A DNA stretch of 64,000 nucleotides, from NCBI RefSeq assembly GCF_910594005.1, contig NC_057823.1, positions 58,774,015 through 58,838,014 of the forward strand, given 5' to 3'. Made by a program: the position numbers and the translations under genes. The DNA comes from Cervus elaphus. Its lineage: Eukaryota > Chordata > Mammalia > Artiodactyla > Cervidae. Positions 45,997 to 56,079 of this stretch are shown in pieces. Under the pieces are notes generated by a model, which was given only the letters and a program-made list of their open reading frames with translations, was not told the DNA's origin and made no database searches. The stretch's first letter is position 1. Each line of letters begins with the position of its first letter.

Positions 45997-46270
45997 ACGC
46001 TCAGTCGTGTCCGACTCTTTGCGACCCCATGAATCGCAGCATGCCAGCCCGCCAGGCCTCCCTGTCCATCACCAACTCCCGGAGTTTACTCAAACTCATG
46101 TCCATCGAGTCGGTGATGTCATCCAGCCATCTCATCCTCTGTCATCCCCTTCTCCTCCTGCCCCTAATCTCTCCCAGCATCAGGGTCTTTTCCAGTGAGT
46201 CAGCTCTTCACATGAGGTGGCTAAAGTGTTGGAGTTTCAGCTTCAGCATCAGTCCTTCCAGTGAACACCC
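45997..46270 (-). mobile_element. BovB 3' fragment in TCERG1 intron 1
   Basis: ACGCTCAGTCGTGTCCGACT, AACTCATGTCCATCGAGTCG and TCTCCCAGCATCAGGGTCTT, ending TCCTTCCAGTGAACAC. GTAAGAAACGCT is duplicated just before it (about 45969 and 45991). Confidence 0.92.
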
Positions 46271-46481
46271 AGTATATTAAAACCATGCAAATAACCCCCT
46301 CATTTCCTCCTAGATTTGGTGTCCATTGATCATTCTTACTGATGCACTCTGCTACAGTGATACAAAATGATGATTTTCCAACTCTGCTTGCTCTTAAGGG
46401 CTTTAAAAATTTGATAGAGTTTAGTAGCTATATTTTTGTTACTTTGAGAAAGAAAATTTAATCCATTGGTTTCCCATACAG

Positions 46482-46707
46482 GATGGCTCAACAGCAGGCC
46501 TTGAGGTTCCGAGGCCCAGCTCCCCCACCAAATGCAGTGATGCGAGGCCCACCACCTCTGATGCGACCTCCTCCACCTTTTGGTATGATGCGAGGCCCTC
46601 CTCCTCCACCTCGGCCCCCATTTGGACGTCCCCCTTTTGATCCTAATATGCCACCAATGCCTCCTCCAGGAGGGATTCCTCCACCTATGGGCCCTCCACA
46701 CCTTCAG
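46482..46707 (+). CDS. TCERG1: TCERG1 coding exon 2 (proline-rich region)
   Basis: Completes Arg20 and encodes residues 21-95. The acceptor is CCATACAG|G and the donor TTCAG|GTAAAG; the exon ends in phase 0. The peptide begins MAQQQALRFRGPAPPP and is dominated by Pro, Gly, Met and Arg, with runs of three to five prolines separated by RGP, FGM and RPPFG motifs. In CA150 this region is known as a proline-rich interaction surface, and CARM1 methylates arginines in this part of the protein, giving an SMN contact. A minus-strand BovB 3' fragment ends about 210 bp upstream of this exon. Confidence 0.96.
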
Positions 46708-48991
46708 GTAAAGAATGTAGAGATAGCTGTTTCTTTGTTGACTTTAGTGTCAATAGTATATATATGAGTTTTGGTTTTAAAACTTGTATTCTTGGGTTTA
46801 TAGGAGAATGAGAACTAAAGAGAACATCTTTATACTAATGTGTTGCTTCAGAAGCACTGATAATGATAATTAGTATGGAAATTCAGAATGGAAATTTATA
46901 TGGTGATAAAAAAGTATGTATAAGCATTGAATAAGGTAGTTTAGTTCTAACTTACCTTCATCTCTGACAATTGTCTGTAATAATCTTCTTTATGGGAAAT
47001 GATATTTGAAAGCTTATGTGTAAAGTGAGGGAAGTTTGTTTTCAATGATACATGTTACTAGCGAGTTTAAATATATCTATATATATCTATATATTCCTGA
47101 AGAATCCTTTCCAGGAATGATCCCTAGAGTAGAATCTAGAATGTGACAATAAGCACATTTTGTAAGCACAGTATTTGGATTTTTTTCCTTCCCCAGGAAA
47201 AAAAATGAGTGTGTCACAAGTTTTAGAAGTAGAATTTTTGTGAAATTTCCTTAAATGAAATTTTTCCTAGTGTTTTAACCTGAAGCATATATCCCTTTTT
47301 AGTGAAGTTATGAAGATATCAACTCTCATACCTACTTTTGAGATTATATTCTTTTTGACTGTTTCTCAGTTTTCTGTTTATTTAGCCTGTACAGTTCTGA
47401 AACCAAATACAGTAGTATCATCTGCCTTCTGTTAGCTTAGATAATCAAAAATGAACTTACTAAAAATAGAGATAATGAGGTACTATTTAAGTGATGTTAG
47501 CTATGATAGAATTATATTTATGGCAGAAACACCAGATTTTAGTACTTTGCTTAGTTATTTTGTTGGCTTCCTAGAAGAACAGCCTGTCCCTCCTTTCCCC
47601 CCAGCCCTCTTAAACAAACTGTTAAATCGTTTTATATTTTCTTTAGAACTAGAATACGAAGTAACTTTTTGACTTGTTGACTGTGGTATGACTTGTTAAA
47701 TGTGAATTTACTCTACTTTGTGCCTTTAAGAGTTAAACCTTCTTGTAGAATATTATAAAATATAATGGGTTAGTGTAACCCTCTAATGGAAATATATCAG
47801 ATGTTGTGATGGGATACTGCCTAATGTGATGCTTTTTTTGGTCTTGATAGACCATTGTGTGATTTTACAATAAATCCAAATGATTTTCAGACAACTGTGT
47901 AGCATATATTTGGAATGGATATTTTATAGAATATGGGCCTGTGTGTTGATTGATGCTTGAAAGACAGCTGAATCTAGAAAAACGAGTATGGAAAAGAAAA
48001 CTTTTTTAGGAAAATAAAATAACTTTCACATTATTAGCGTAGTGTCAATTCCATTATCCAGATTAAGATGCTTTGGATAATTAAGTTCTAATGTTATGTG
48101 TAGATTATAGAGGAAATCTTTTAATCCCTGTTCAAAATCTGTTTTCAGAATTGCAGACCTTTTTTCTACTCTAGTGAGTAAGATATCTCAGTTACAGTTA
48201 AATTCTTTGGTTCAGGATGTTGGGTTGGGTCAGCAATCATTGAAGGAATTATGAGGGATAGTGTTGAATCAGTAATGGTTTCAGGAGATTTTTTTTTTTT
48301 AATTGTAATATATACCATTTAAATTCTTTTCCCAAAAGTAAAGTGAATAATTATTTTACTGTATCGTTTAAACTTACTAATGTTAGCATCTTTGGTGAGC
48401 TACATTATTATTTGAAAACTAAGAAATAAATGTTTTCCTAGCTAATAATTTTTTTCTTATAGGAAAAGAGAATAAAAGGTTAGGTATATCTGATTTTTCT
48501 TTTTAAGTTATTGTTATTTGTAAAATAACATTTCTCTTATAGTTTGTTGGTTCCTGTTGTAGGTGAGCTCTCAAGGCATTGGGTGGCTGGTGTTAAGAGA
48601 ATCAGTTTTTTTCTTCTGAAAGTAATCTAGTGCCCAATATATGAAATAGCAGTTAAGGTATAAATAATAATATAAATAATATATATAAATATAAAATATA
48701 AATAAATATAAATATAAAGTATAAATAATAAAGCAAATATAATTTTATATTGTTCACCTATAATTCTGTAACCCAGAGATGACTGTTGTTGGTATCTTGA
48801 CATTCTTCTAGTCTGTTTAGTAATCATTTTTATTATAGAAAAACTTTGCTTACACAATAACCTAGGTAAATGTATTTGAATTGACTGTAAAGCTAATTTC
48901 TCTTACAGTGCCTTACTTTTGGGTAGAATTTAGTAATAATTTGAAGGAAAAAAGAGAAACACAAGTGACGTTACTTCTTGTGAATTAACAG
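46708..48991 (+). other. TCERG1: TCERG1 intron 2
   Basis: AT-rich intron without any ruminant SINE. A low-complexity (ATAAAT)n tract lies at about 48659-48735. No other repeat family or conserved block was recognised. Confidence 0.75.
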
Positions 48992-49144
48992 AGACCACCT
49001 TTCATGCCTCCACCCATGGGAACCATGCCTCCTCCTCCTGGTATGATGTTTCCACCAGGAATGCCTCCTGTGACTGCTCCTGGTACTCCAGCACTGCCTC
49101 CTACTGAGGAGATTTGGGTTGAAAATAAAACTCCAGATGGGAAG
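48992..49144 (+). CDS. TCERG1: TCERG1 coding exon 3 (proline-rich end, first half of WW1)
   Basis: A 153 nt exon (51 codons, residues 96-146), phase 0 at both ends. The acceptor is TTAACAG|AGA and the donor GGGAAG|GTAAAT. It encodes further Pro/Met/Gly-rich sequence (RPPFMPPPMG...) and then the first strand of WW1, TEEIWVENKTPDGK, with the signature Trp at residue 137. The exon border cuts WW1 at the loop between strands 1 and 2. Read-through past the donor gives NYEMYLG and a stop about 50 bases later, so this is a normal splice donor and not an ORF end. Confidence 0.96.
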
Positions 49145-49384
49145 GTAAATTATGAAATGTATTTAGGTTGTTATCTTTTGGTGACAGAAGAGTAAAACCT
49201 GGGAGTTTGGCAGATTGAGATCAATGACTGTATCCTTGCCAATTAAGAATGAAACTCAAGTAAGCCAGGGTAGGGCAGGACTCCTGGAAAGGTTCACTTG
49301 ATGGGACTTCTGCACAGACATAAGGTGGCCTGGAGCACTTCCATAGGTCTGCCTGTGATTCTGAAAACTGTGTTTTTAAATACA

Positions 49385-49815
49385 CACCTCAGGTCCCCTA
49401 GCAGCTCTCGGGTTTAGTGTTCATTGGGAGAACTCACAGGACTCCGCAGGTAGTTGTATTTGCAGCTGTGACTAATTACAGAAAGAGGATACAAAGCAAA
49501 GCCAGCAAAGAAAAAAGGCGCATGGGGCGTAGTCTGGAGGGAACCAGGCACAAGCTTGCAGGGGTCCTTTCAGTTGGAGTCTCATGAGAGTGTGTTTAAT
49601 TCCTGTGCCATGGAATTGTGAAAACGCTGGTAAAGTGTTGTCTGCCAGGGACACTGTCCTGAGCTGAGGAATCGGGGTTTTCACTGGGGACTGGTCCCAT
49701 ATCTGGTACCATCTGCCTTGCACTTAACGAAATTCCAGACTTCCAGAAGGAAGGCAGGTATAGAGCATAAAGTGCATTGTTTGTGTAAATAGCTGAGCCA
49801 TTCCTATCAGTTAGG
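49385..49815. repeat. Possible old LTR fragment in TCERG1 intron 3
   Basis: A roughly 430 bp GC-richer block (starts near CAGGTCCCCTAGCAGC, ends near TTCCTATCAGTTAGGG). It looks like a decayed mammalian retroviral-type solo LTR by overall phrasing (GAACTCACAGGACTC, AGGATACAAAGCAAAGCC). There is no internal region and no coding content, and the family is not certain. It sits between exons 3 and 4, about 300 bp from the exon 4 acceptor. Confidence 0.4.
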
Positions 49816-50119
49816 GGATGGTGGACAATGGCTTTCTAGGGATAGTGGTCTTAGATCTGCTGTGTTAACTGTGCACAAAATATAGCCTTGGTTCTCCTTT
49901 ATTGATATGTGTTAAAAATACAATATGCTCTTTATAGAAAATTGAGGGAAAAGGAGAAAGTGAAAAATCACCAATAATTTCATATGAACAGCCAATTTTG
50001 ATGTATTTTCTCTTTTCTAGGTTTTAAAAAAAATACTATTTAAGACAAAATATAATTGTATTATTTATAAATGATAGTTGACATGTTCTTTGAAACTGAT
50101 GATTTTGCTTCCTCTGCAG

Positions 50120-50465
50120 GTTTATTATTATAATGCTCGGACACGTGAATCTGCATGGACCAAGCCAGATGGAGTTAAGGTTATTCAGCAGTCAGAACTG
50201 ACACCTATGCTTGCAGCCCAGGCGCAGGTTCAGGCCCAGGCCCAGGCCCAGGCACAAGCTCAAGCTCAGGCCCAGGCCCAGGCCCAGGCTCAGGCTCAGG
50301 CCCAGGTCCAGGCGCAAGTGCAAGTGCAAGCGCAAGCGGTCGGTGCTTCCACCCCTACGACCAGTAGCCCAGCACCTGCAGTGTCTACTTCAACATCATC
50401 ATCAACCCCATCCTCTACCACTTCTACCACAACAACTGCCTCTTCAGTTTCGCAGACAGTATCAA
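50120..50465 (+). CDS. TCERG1: TCERG1 coding exon 4 (second half of WW1, Gln-Ala tract)
   Basis: Encodes residues 147-261 plus one base. The acceptor is CTCTGCAG|GTT and the donor TATCAA|GTGAGT. It starts with the WW1 core VYYYNARTRESAWTKPDG (tyrosines 148-150, second Trp 159, Pro 162). The tract at residues 180-219 is Gln at every odd position alternating with Ala or, at four positions, Val. A Ser/Thr-rich stretch (STSTSSSTPSSTTSTTTTASS) follows. The tract is coded by CAGGCC-like hexamers. In human TCERG1 the tract is length-polymorphic and has been studied as a modifier of Huntington disease onset. The copy here seems shorter than the human one, judging from the downstream offset of WW2. 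Confidence 0.96.
50219..50338 (+). repeat. TCERG1: CAGGCC-type hexanucleotide repeat coding for the Gln-Ala tract
   Basis: 120 bp, 20 imperfect hexamers of the form CAG/CAA + GCN or GTN. The purest part is runs of CAGGCC between about 50231 and 50310, with CAGGCT, CAAGCT, CAGGTC and CAAGTG variants. The reading frame gives 40 residues, residues 180-219. The repeat is open in the other two forward frames as well (Pro-Arg-rich and Pro-Gly-rich), as expected for a hexamer with no stop codon. Confidence 0.9.
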
Positions 50466-53400
50466 GTGAGTATTAGTCAGTATGGGTTTTCATTTAGGGA
50501 CTAGAGAAATGGACAAGTAGGAATGCATTCCCATATGGTCCTAGTTTAAGTATTATCCTTGATATTATTTAAAATACATTTTTTGACATTAAGACTTTTG
50601 GCTAAAAAGAACAGAAATTTATATTAGTAGAAGAAATTATTTGTTCAATTGAAATTCATGAAGCTAAACTGGGAAAGTGCAGAGTTAGCTGTACAACTTG
50701 GCCAACAGTAATGTTGGGTGCTGTGGATTTGCAAAATAAGTGTGAGTCTTGGCCCCTATCTTACAGAGTTTCCAGTTTTTCTAATTGAGGAGGCAAGAAA
50801 AATGCATGTGAAACAATTAGAAAATAGTGTGCAGAGTTATACAGCGAAACTAGAAGATATAAGAATTCAAGAAAACGGAGAGACAAGTGAGTGGACTACA
50901 TGGGTATTGAGATGGATCATAAAGGGTGTGTAATAGGATTTGAATAGGTTCAAAATTTCAGAGAGGTGTTTCAGATGGGGGAAACATAGGTCAGGAAATG
51001 ACGGTAAATAGTTTGTAAGATTGTTAGGTGGGAGGATTTTTATTAGTTAATATATTGAATAAGAGACCAGGTTATGGAGAGTTTTAAGAACCAGGCAAAT
51101 GGGTGAGGCAGGCAGACACTAAGTGGTTTGTATAAATTCAATATTCTGGAAGATTTTTTCTTGTGCTCAGTTTTTGGTTAGTGTTGAAATTGGGGAAACT
51201 GCGGAAAACTTCCAGTAATCTTGTTTAAAGGTAGATAGGTCTTGGAATGATGTGCAGGCAGATGAAATGAGGACTTGAGTTAGAAGCAGTCCAAAAGGTA
51301 AGAGAACTTTCAGGTATGAAATCACAGAAGCCCAAAGGTATGTCTTTTCTCTAAAGATGAGCAGTGTTGAATAGATTTCAGGGGTGAGGAGAGAAGAATG
51401 TTAATTTGCTTAAAAGACTGTCATTAATATTTATGATACCATTTCTGGGTTTTATTTTTTTTATATATAAATGCTGTACTTATTCTGCAGGTTCAGATTG
51501 AGCAACCAAATATTTAAATAATTTTATTGATTTGAATATTTATGATATGAAGATACATAGTTATCCTTATAAGGCAATCACAGTTTAGATTCTTTTCCTA
51601 CCTGGATAATAGGTGAGAATAAGGGGGAAGAAAGAAACTCTTCTCCCTCCCCCAGTAGCTTTGGGGACTAGGGAATTATTGGGGTATATTACCTTATAAG
51701 AAATAAGAGAAATCTAGTCATTTTAAAAATTCAAATTTGATTTTATTTACACAAGTAGTAACCAAAGTAGTTAAGCTACCTGTGATAGGGAGACAGTTTT
51801 TTTAAAGGCCCTATTTGATATTTTTTAGATAGTTTGGGAGAAAATATACTTAATAGGAAGATGTAAATAATGCTTTATTAGCCTGATTTCTTCTGTAGCT
51901 ATATTGAATTCTGAAAATATAGAAGTTTAGCAGTGATACGAACTAGTTGGTTGAGGATCTTTGCCTTTTTATAGGCAAATATTTCTTAAACCTGTACGGC
52001 AAGGCAGAAAGCTGCCAGTTTTTATGGGGTACTTTTGGTCGAAATGGGAGAAGGAGATCGTTAAAAGCAGTGTGGTCCTACGGGGAATCTCTGTGTTGCT
52101 TCTGTTTTTTTCCCTGCCTTCTTTGGAAAGAGAAGTCTGTAGTACTTGTTCAGTAAAGTGGATAGCCAAAAACTTCGAACTGTTCTCTATGTATTCCATT
52201 TCTGTATTGGAGTGGTCTATCGGTAGGCCCATAGAGTCTTGTGGTTATTAACCATTCTATTCAGAATTCCTGGTTGTTTTTTTTTTTTGTTTTTTTTTGT
52301 TTTTTTTTTGCACTACTCTTCAGTGATACGAAGGAATGTCTTTATTCTAAGAACAAAACAGTGAAATGTTCTTTTTACTGCCTTTAAACATCAGTTTTGA
52401 TGTTGTCTTTGAGTATTCCTGACATCTGTTTTTATTTCGCTTGATTCACTGTCATGAAGTGTTACCATACTATAATTCTTAATATTTTTCCATCTCTTAG
52501 AGGTAGTCTCTTGTCTTTAGTTAAGGTCTGAGGCTGGATTAGTAGTATATTTTGAGATCTAGTGTTATACTAGTCATTTTAGCAAATGGAGTTAGTAGAA
52601 ATTTACCTACTATAAAGTCCTAGCTACCATTCTATCAGCTCCTCATTTAATTCTTTTATTTCCTTTGTCCCTTTTCTGTCATGACTTGCGGCCACTAATC
52701 AAATTCAGAAAATCCTGTTTCAGCAAGAGGATGAGTGAATACTTTCTGACATCTCCATTGGTGTACCTTTCCCCTTGAAATTTGATCCCTTTCTAACTCA
52801 TTTTCCTGACTCCAGTACTTTATATCATAATTTTAACAAATATTACTAAGTACTATTACCATAATACTTTGAAAAATGTAATTCTATTAACTGCAGTATA
52901 AATCTGTGGGTAAATGGAACTAAAAATTAAGGAGTTTATATTTTAACCCCATTTGAGCTTAAACTCGTTTTATCTTGTGCAAGTTTGTGAAAAATGCTGA
53001 TGAAATCCTACTTCTCAGGGAAGTTGGGAAATAACTAGATATATTTTCAGCCTTTGCAGTAGATTACAAATGATAAATGGTATATGTATGGGACTGGGCA
53101 AATGTTGCATGTAATTTGTATTTTTCACACTGTTATAAAATTATATTAATATGATACTGTACCCTAAGGCTAGGTCTATGCTAGACCACCAATTCATTCC
53201 TGGGCCCCTGAAGATACTTGTTTGGCCCTGCTGTCTATTTAGCCAAGGTGAGTCCCTCATTAACAAGTATGAAATTGCACACATCTTCCCAGCCTAAGTG
53301 AGTTTTTCATTGTTAGGAGCTGAAGGAAAGATAGTGACAAATTTTTCAGTTGAATTATTGGGTGGTTTGCATTAAACAGTGTGCTTTCCCTTAGAATAAA

Positions 53401-54755
53401 ATTGGCATAAAGGTTGGGAAAGCACTGTTTTATTTATAAATTTGATGAATTCATTCCTAGTCCAATATAGGTAAAGTCTGACATTTTTCCTTCTGTCAAG
53501 ATAAAGATGACGTATTTGTTACCAATGAATTATAAAAACAAATTTTGTTTTGAAACTAGATGGTTTAGTTTTGTGCCACTACATGGATATTATATTTGAG
53601 AACTGAAACTTTAAAGAAGGGAAATATGAATTTTATATATTTCAAGAGTCACAATTTGATTTTATGTGCGATTACTAGGGGTGAAATGTTTTTATTTTTC
53701 ATACCTAAAAAGAATGTATTAGCAGAGCCAAATTATTCTGAATTTCACATTCTCCTGGTCTCACTTTGGAAACCTGAGTGTTTTTTTTTCTTTTTTTAAC
53801 CTTTTTATTTTGAAATAATTATAAAGAAACCCAAGTTGTTTTTTTACTCCATTTGTTCATATCCAGTCAATCATTAGTTACTGCATATCTTTTTCCCTCT
53901 GTTCTTCCTTTCTTGGACAACTCCAGATGTGTTGAAATTGCTTTTCACATCTATGTTTTTCCTTCTCTTCCTATGCATCTGCCAGGTTAATTCATCAAAT
54001 GAACAGTGAATATTACTCTTTAATTCAAAAACCTTCATTTGGCCTCCACCCATCCCTTTTACATTCATGAAGTCACATAAATAACACGTGAATGCATTCT
54101 TATTAAAAAAGAAAAATCAAACTCTGAAGCATGTGTAGTAAAAACAAAAGGGTATACAGATAATAGTTTGGTGTTCATTCTTTTAGATTATTTCTCTGCA
54201 TTTATGAGTTCTTCCCTTTCCCTACCCAGTTGAGTATAAACTCATTAGTTGTGTGTTCAAGGCCTCCCAATTTATACTTCTTGCCTACCTTTCCAGCTGT
54301 AATTTACTGGTTCTGTTGGTATGTCTAGTGTTTGACTAGTTGACTGCTTGCCTTCTGTTTTCTAAACAATTCCTTTTTGTCCCCTAGTCTTTGCTTTTAC
54401 TCAGTTTTCTCACCACTTGCTTATTTTCTCTTTTCACTTTGTCATTTTCCTTGTTAAAATCATAATCTTTCAAGGCCTATCGTCACAGTATAAAATTTTC
54501 TGTACCATTTCACAGTAGAAGTGGTCTTTTGTCTTGATTCACATTCATGTACATTTATCCCATCTCACTTTGTATGTTGCTTATTTTTTTGTGTTTCATT
54601 TAACTATTTTCAAGCTCCTTGAAGACAGAGACCTTGTTATAAATACCTTGCAGTGCATGGAATGGCCCTTAAATACTGAATGAGTGAATGATGAATGAGT
54701 ATAGTAAAATCGTTTATGAACGAGTGATACATATTTTTGTTTTATTTTTTATCAG
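50466..54755 (+). other. TCERG1: TCERG1 intron 4
   Basis: Contains a T-rich run (52276-52310), a short L1M-type 3' piece in minus orientation (about 53795-53860) and an L2-like 3' segment in plus orientation (about 54250-54700) ending close to exon 5. The segment 50740-51130 resembles an old dispersed repeat without a clear family. No ruminant-specific SINE is visible. The rest is unannotated. Confidence 0.65.
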
Positions 54756-54998
54756 CACCCACAACACAAGATCAGACCCCAAGTTCTGCTGTTTCAGTTG
54801 CCACGCCTACAGTTAGTGTTTCAACTCCTGCTCCTACAGCCACACCTGTGCAAACCGTTCCTCAGCCGCACCCCCAGACGTTACCTCCTGCTGTTCCTCA
54901 TTCAGTACCTCAGCCAGCAGCAGCAATACCTGCTTTTCCACCAGTAATGGTACCTCCGTTTCGTGTTCCCCTTCCTGGCATGCCAATTCCACTTCCAG
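54756..54998 (+). CDS. TCERG1: TCERG1 coding exon 5 (Ser/Thr/Pro-rich linker)
   Basis: 243 nt, residues 262-342 plus one base. The acceptor is TTTATCAG|CA and the donor TTCCAG|GTAAAC. It codes for low-complexity linker between WW1 and WW2: TPTTQDQTPSSAVSVATP, then TPAPTATPVQTVPQPHPQ, ending PLPGMPIPLPG. No folded domain is visible. The final G of the exon joins GT of either exon 6 or exon 7 to make the same glycine codon, so both splice patterns keep the frame. Confidence 0.96.
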
Positions 54999-55349
54999 GT
55001 AAACCAATAGATGATAATAGTTTTTCCAGTTATGTTTTCATATTGTCAGTTAGTTTGTTCTCATGTGTCTGTTGCATTTGAAATTTGCCTTGAATCTCAC
55101 TTGTTTGAAACATTTTTGAAAGATTCATGGCTAACTGCAATATTTTCTCTTCAGTTTTGGTAAATGTCCTTTTTTGTTATTGTTGTTTACATGTCTTAAA
55201 ATTAGAGCCACATTTAAAGCTACACTCATTTTGGATAATGGCCTCAGTGAATTAAAAGTGATCATCTTTTTGTGTAAATATGTTCTAAATGCCATATTTT
55301 AAGGGATTGACTGTATGAAGTTAAGAAATCACGTCATAAGAGTTACCAC

Positions 55350-55525
55350 AAGTGATTTATATATCATCCATTGGTCCAAGCACTTAATGTGTAATAAGTC
55401 ATGTAATTTTCACCACCATCTTAGGAGGTAGATACACAGACAGGTTAAGGTTACTTGCCCATGGTCACATAGCTGGTAAGGGATTGTGTTGGGTTTGAGT
55501 CTGGGCACTTCAGATCCAAATACCA
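55350..55525 (+). repeat. MIR SINE in TCERG1 intron 5
   Basis: TTTTCACCACCATCTTAGGA, GGTTAAGGTTACTTGCCCAT and GGTCACATAGCTGGTAAGGG. Confidence 0.7.
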
Positions 55526-55879
55526 TGCTCATAATAATGATGTTATACTGAGAAAAAATTGTGAGTCATGTAACTTTAAAAAATTCATGTGAAACAGAAT
55601 GCATGCTTCCCCTGTAACAATTGTGAAGTATAACATATACCACTTAAATGTTTACATAATTGCAGTGAATGTGTTTTATTCTTTTAGGGGAAATCATTTC
55701 AACTAGAGAAGGAATTAAAAGATTTTGGAGTAAAATTTTTCCTCATAGGAATTAAACAATGATAGTGTTCAGCATCCTAATATGAGAGTGTTTGTTGTTG
55801 TCAGACACATTTACTCCTTTAATCCATCGTCTGTTCTCCTAGATTTACAGTTGAAAATATTGATCCCTTAAAGAGGTCA

Positions 55880-56079
55880 GGGCTTCCCTGGTGGCGCAGA
55901 CAGTAAAGAATCTACCTGCAGTTCAGGAAACCCGGTTTGGATCCCTGGGTTGGGAAGATCCCCTGGAGGAGGAAATGGCAACCCATCTCAGGATTCTTGC
56001 CTGGGAAATCCCATGGACAGAGGAGCCTGGTGGGCTGTAGTCCATAGTTGGACATGACTGAGCGACTGACACTTTCACT
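55880..56079 (+). mobile_element. Bov-tA SINE in TCERG1 intron 5
   Basis: GGCTTCCCTGGTGGCGCAGA, GGAAGATCCCCTGGAGGAGG and TCCCATGGACAGAGGAGCCT. AAAGAGGTCA before and AAAAAGGTCA after form a near-perfect target-site duplication. Confidence 0.92.

Larger units (their letters stand above)
40449..46481 (+). other. TCERG1: TCERG1 intron 1
   Basis: GT...AG intron. The first 500 bp are GC-rich, an extension of the CpG island, and open in several frames without coding support. MIR-like fragments lie at about 41010-41260, 42220-42470, 42830-43035, 43520-43640 and 44800-44925. Older unnamed dispersed repeats lie at about 43270-43420 and 44660-44790. Younger insertions are a Bov-tA (44930-45127) and a BovB 3' fragment (45997-46270). 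A decayed L1M 3' piece is at about 45430-45780. The remainder shows nothing recognisable. Confidence 0.8.

Noticed and set aside
46336..46701. Minus-strand frame of 121 codons over TCERG1 exon 2
   Set aside because: Antisense shadow of the proline-rich coding exon (tryptophan/arginine-rich by complementarity).
50211..50504. Arg/Pro-rich + frame over the Gln-Ala tract
   Set aside because: Alternative frame of the hexamer repeat. The Gln-Ala frame is the one in phase with exons 3 and 5.
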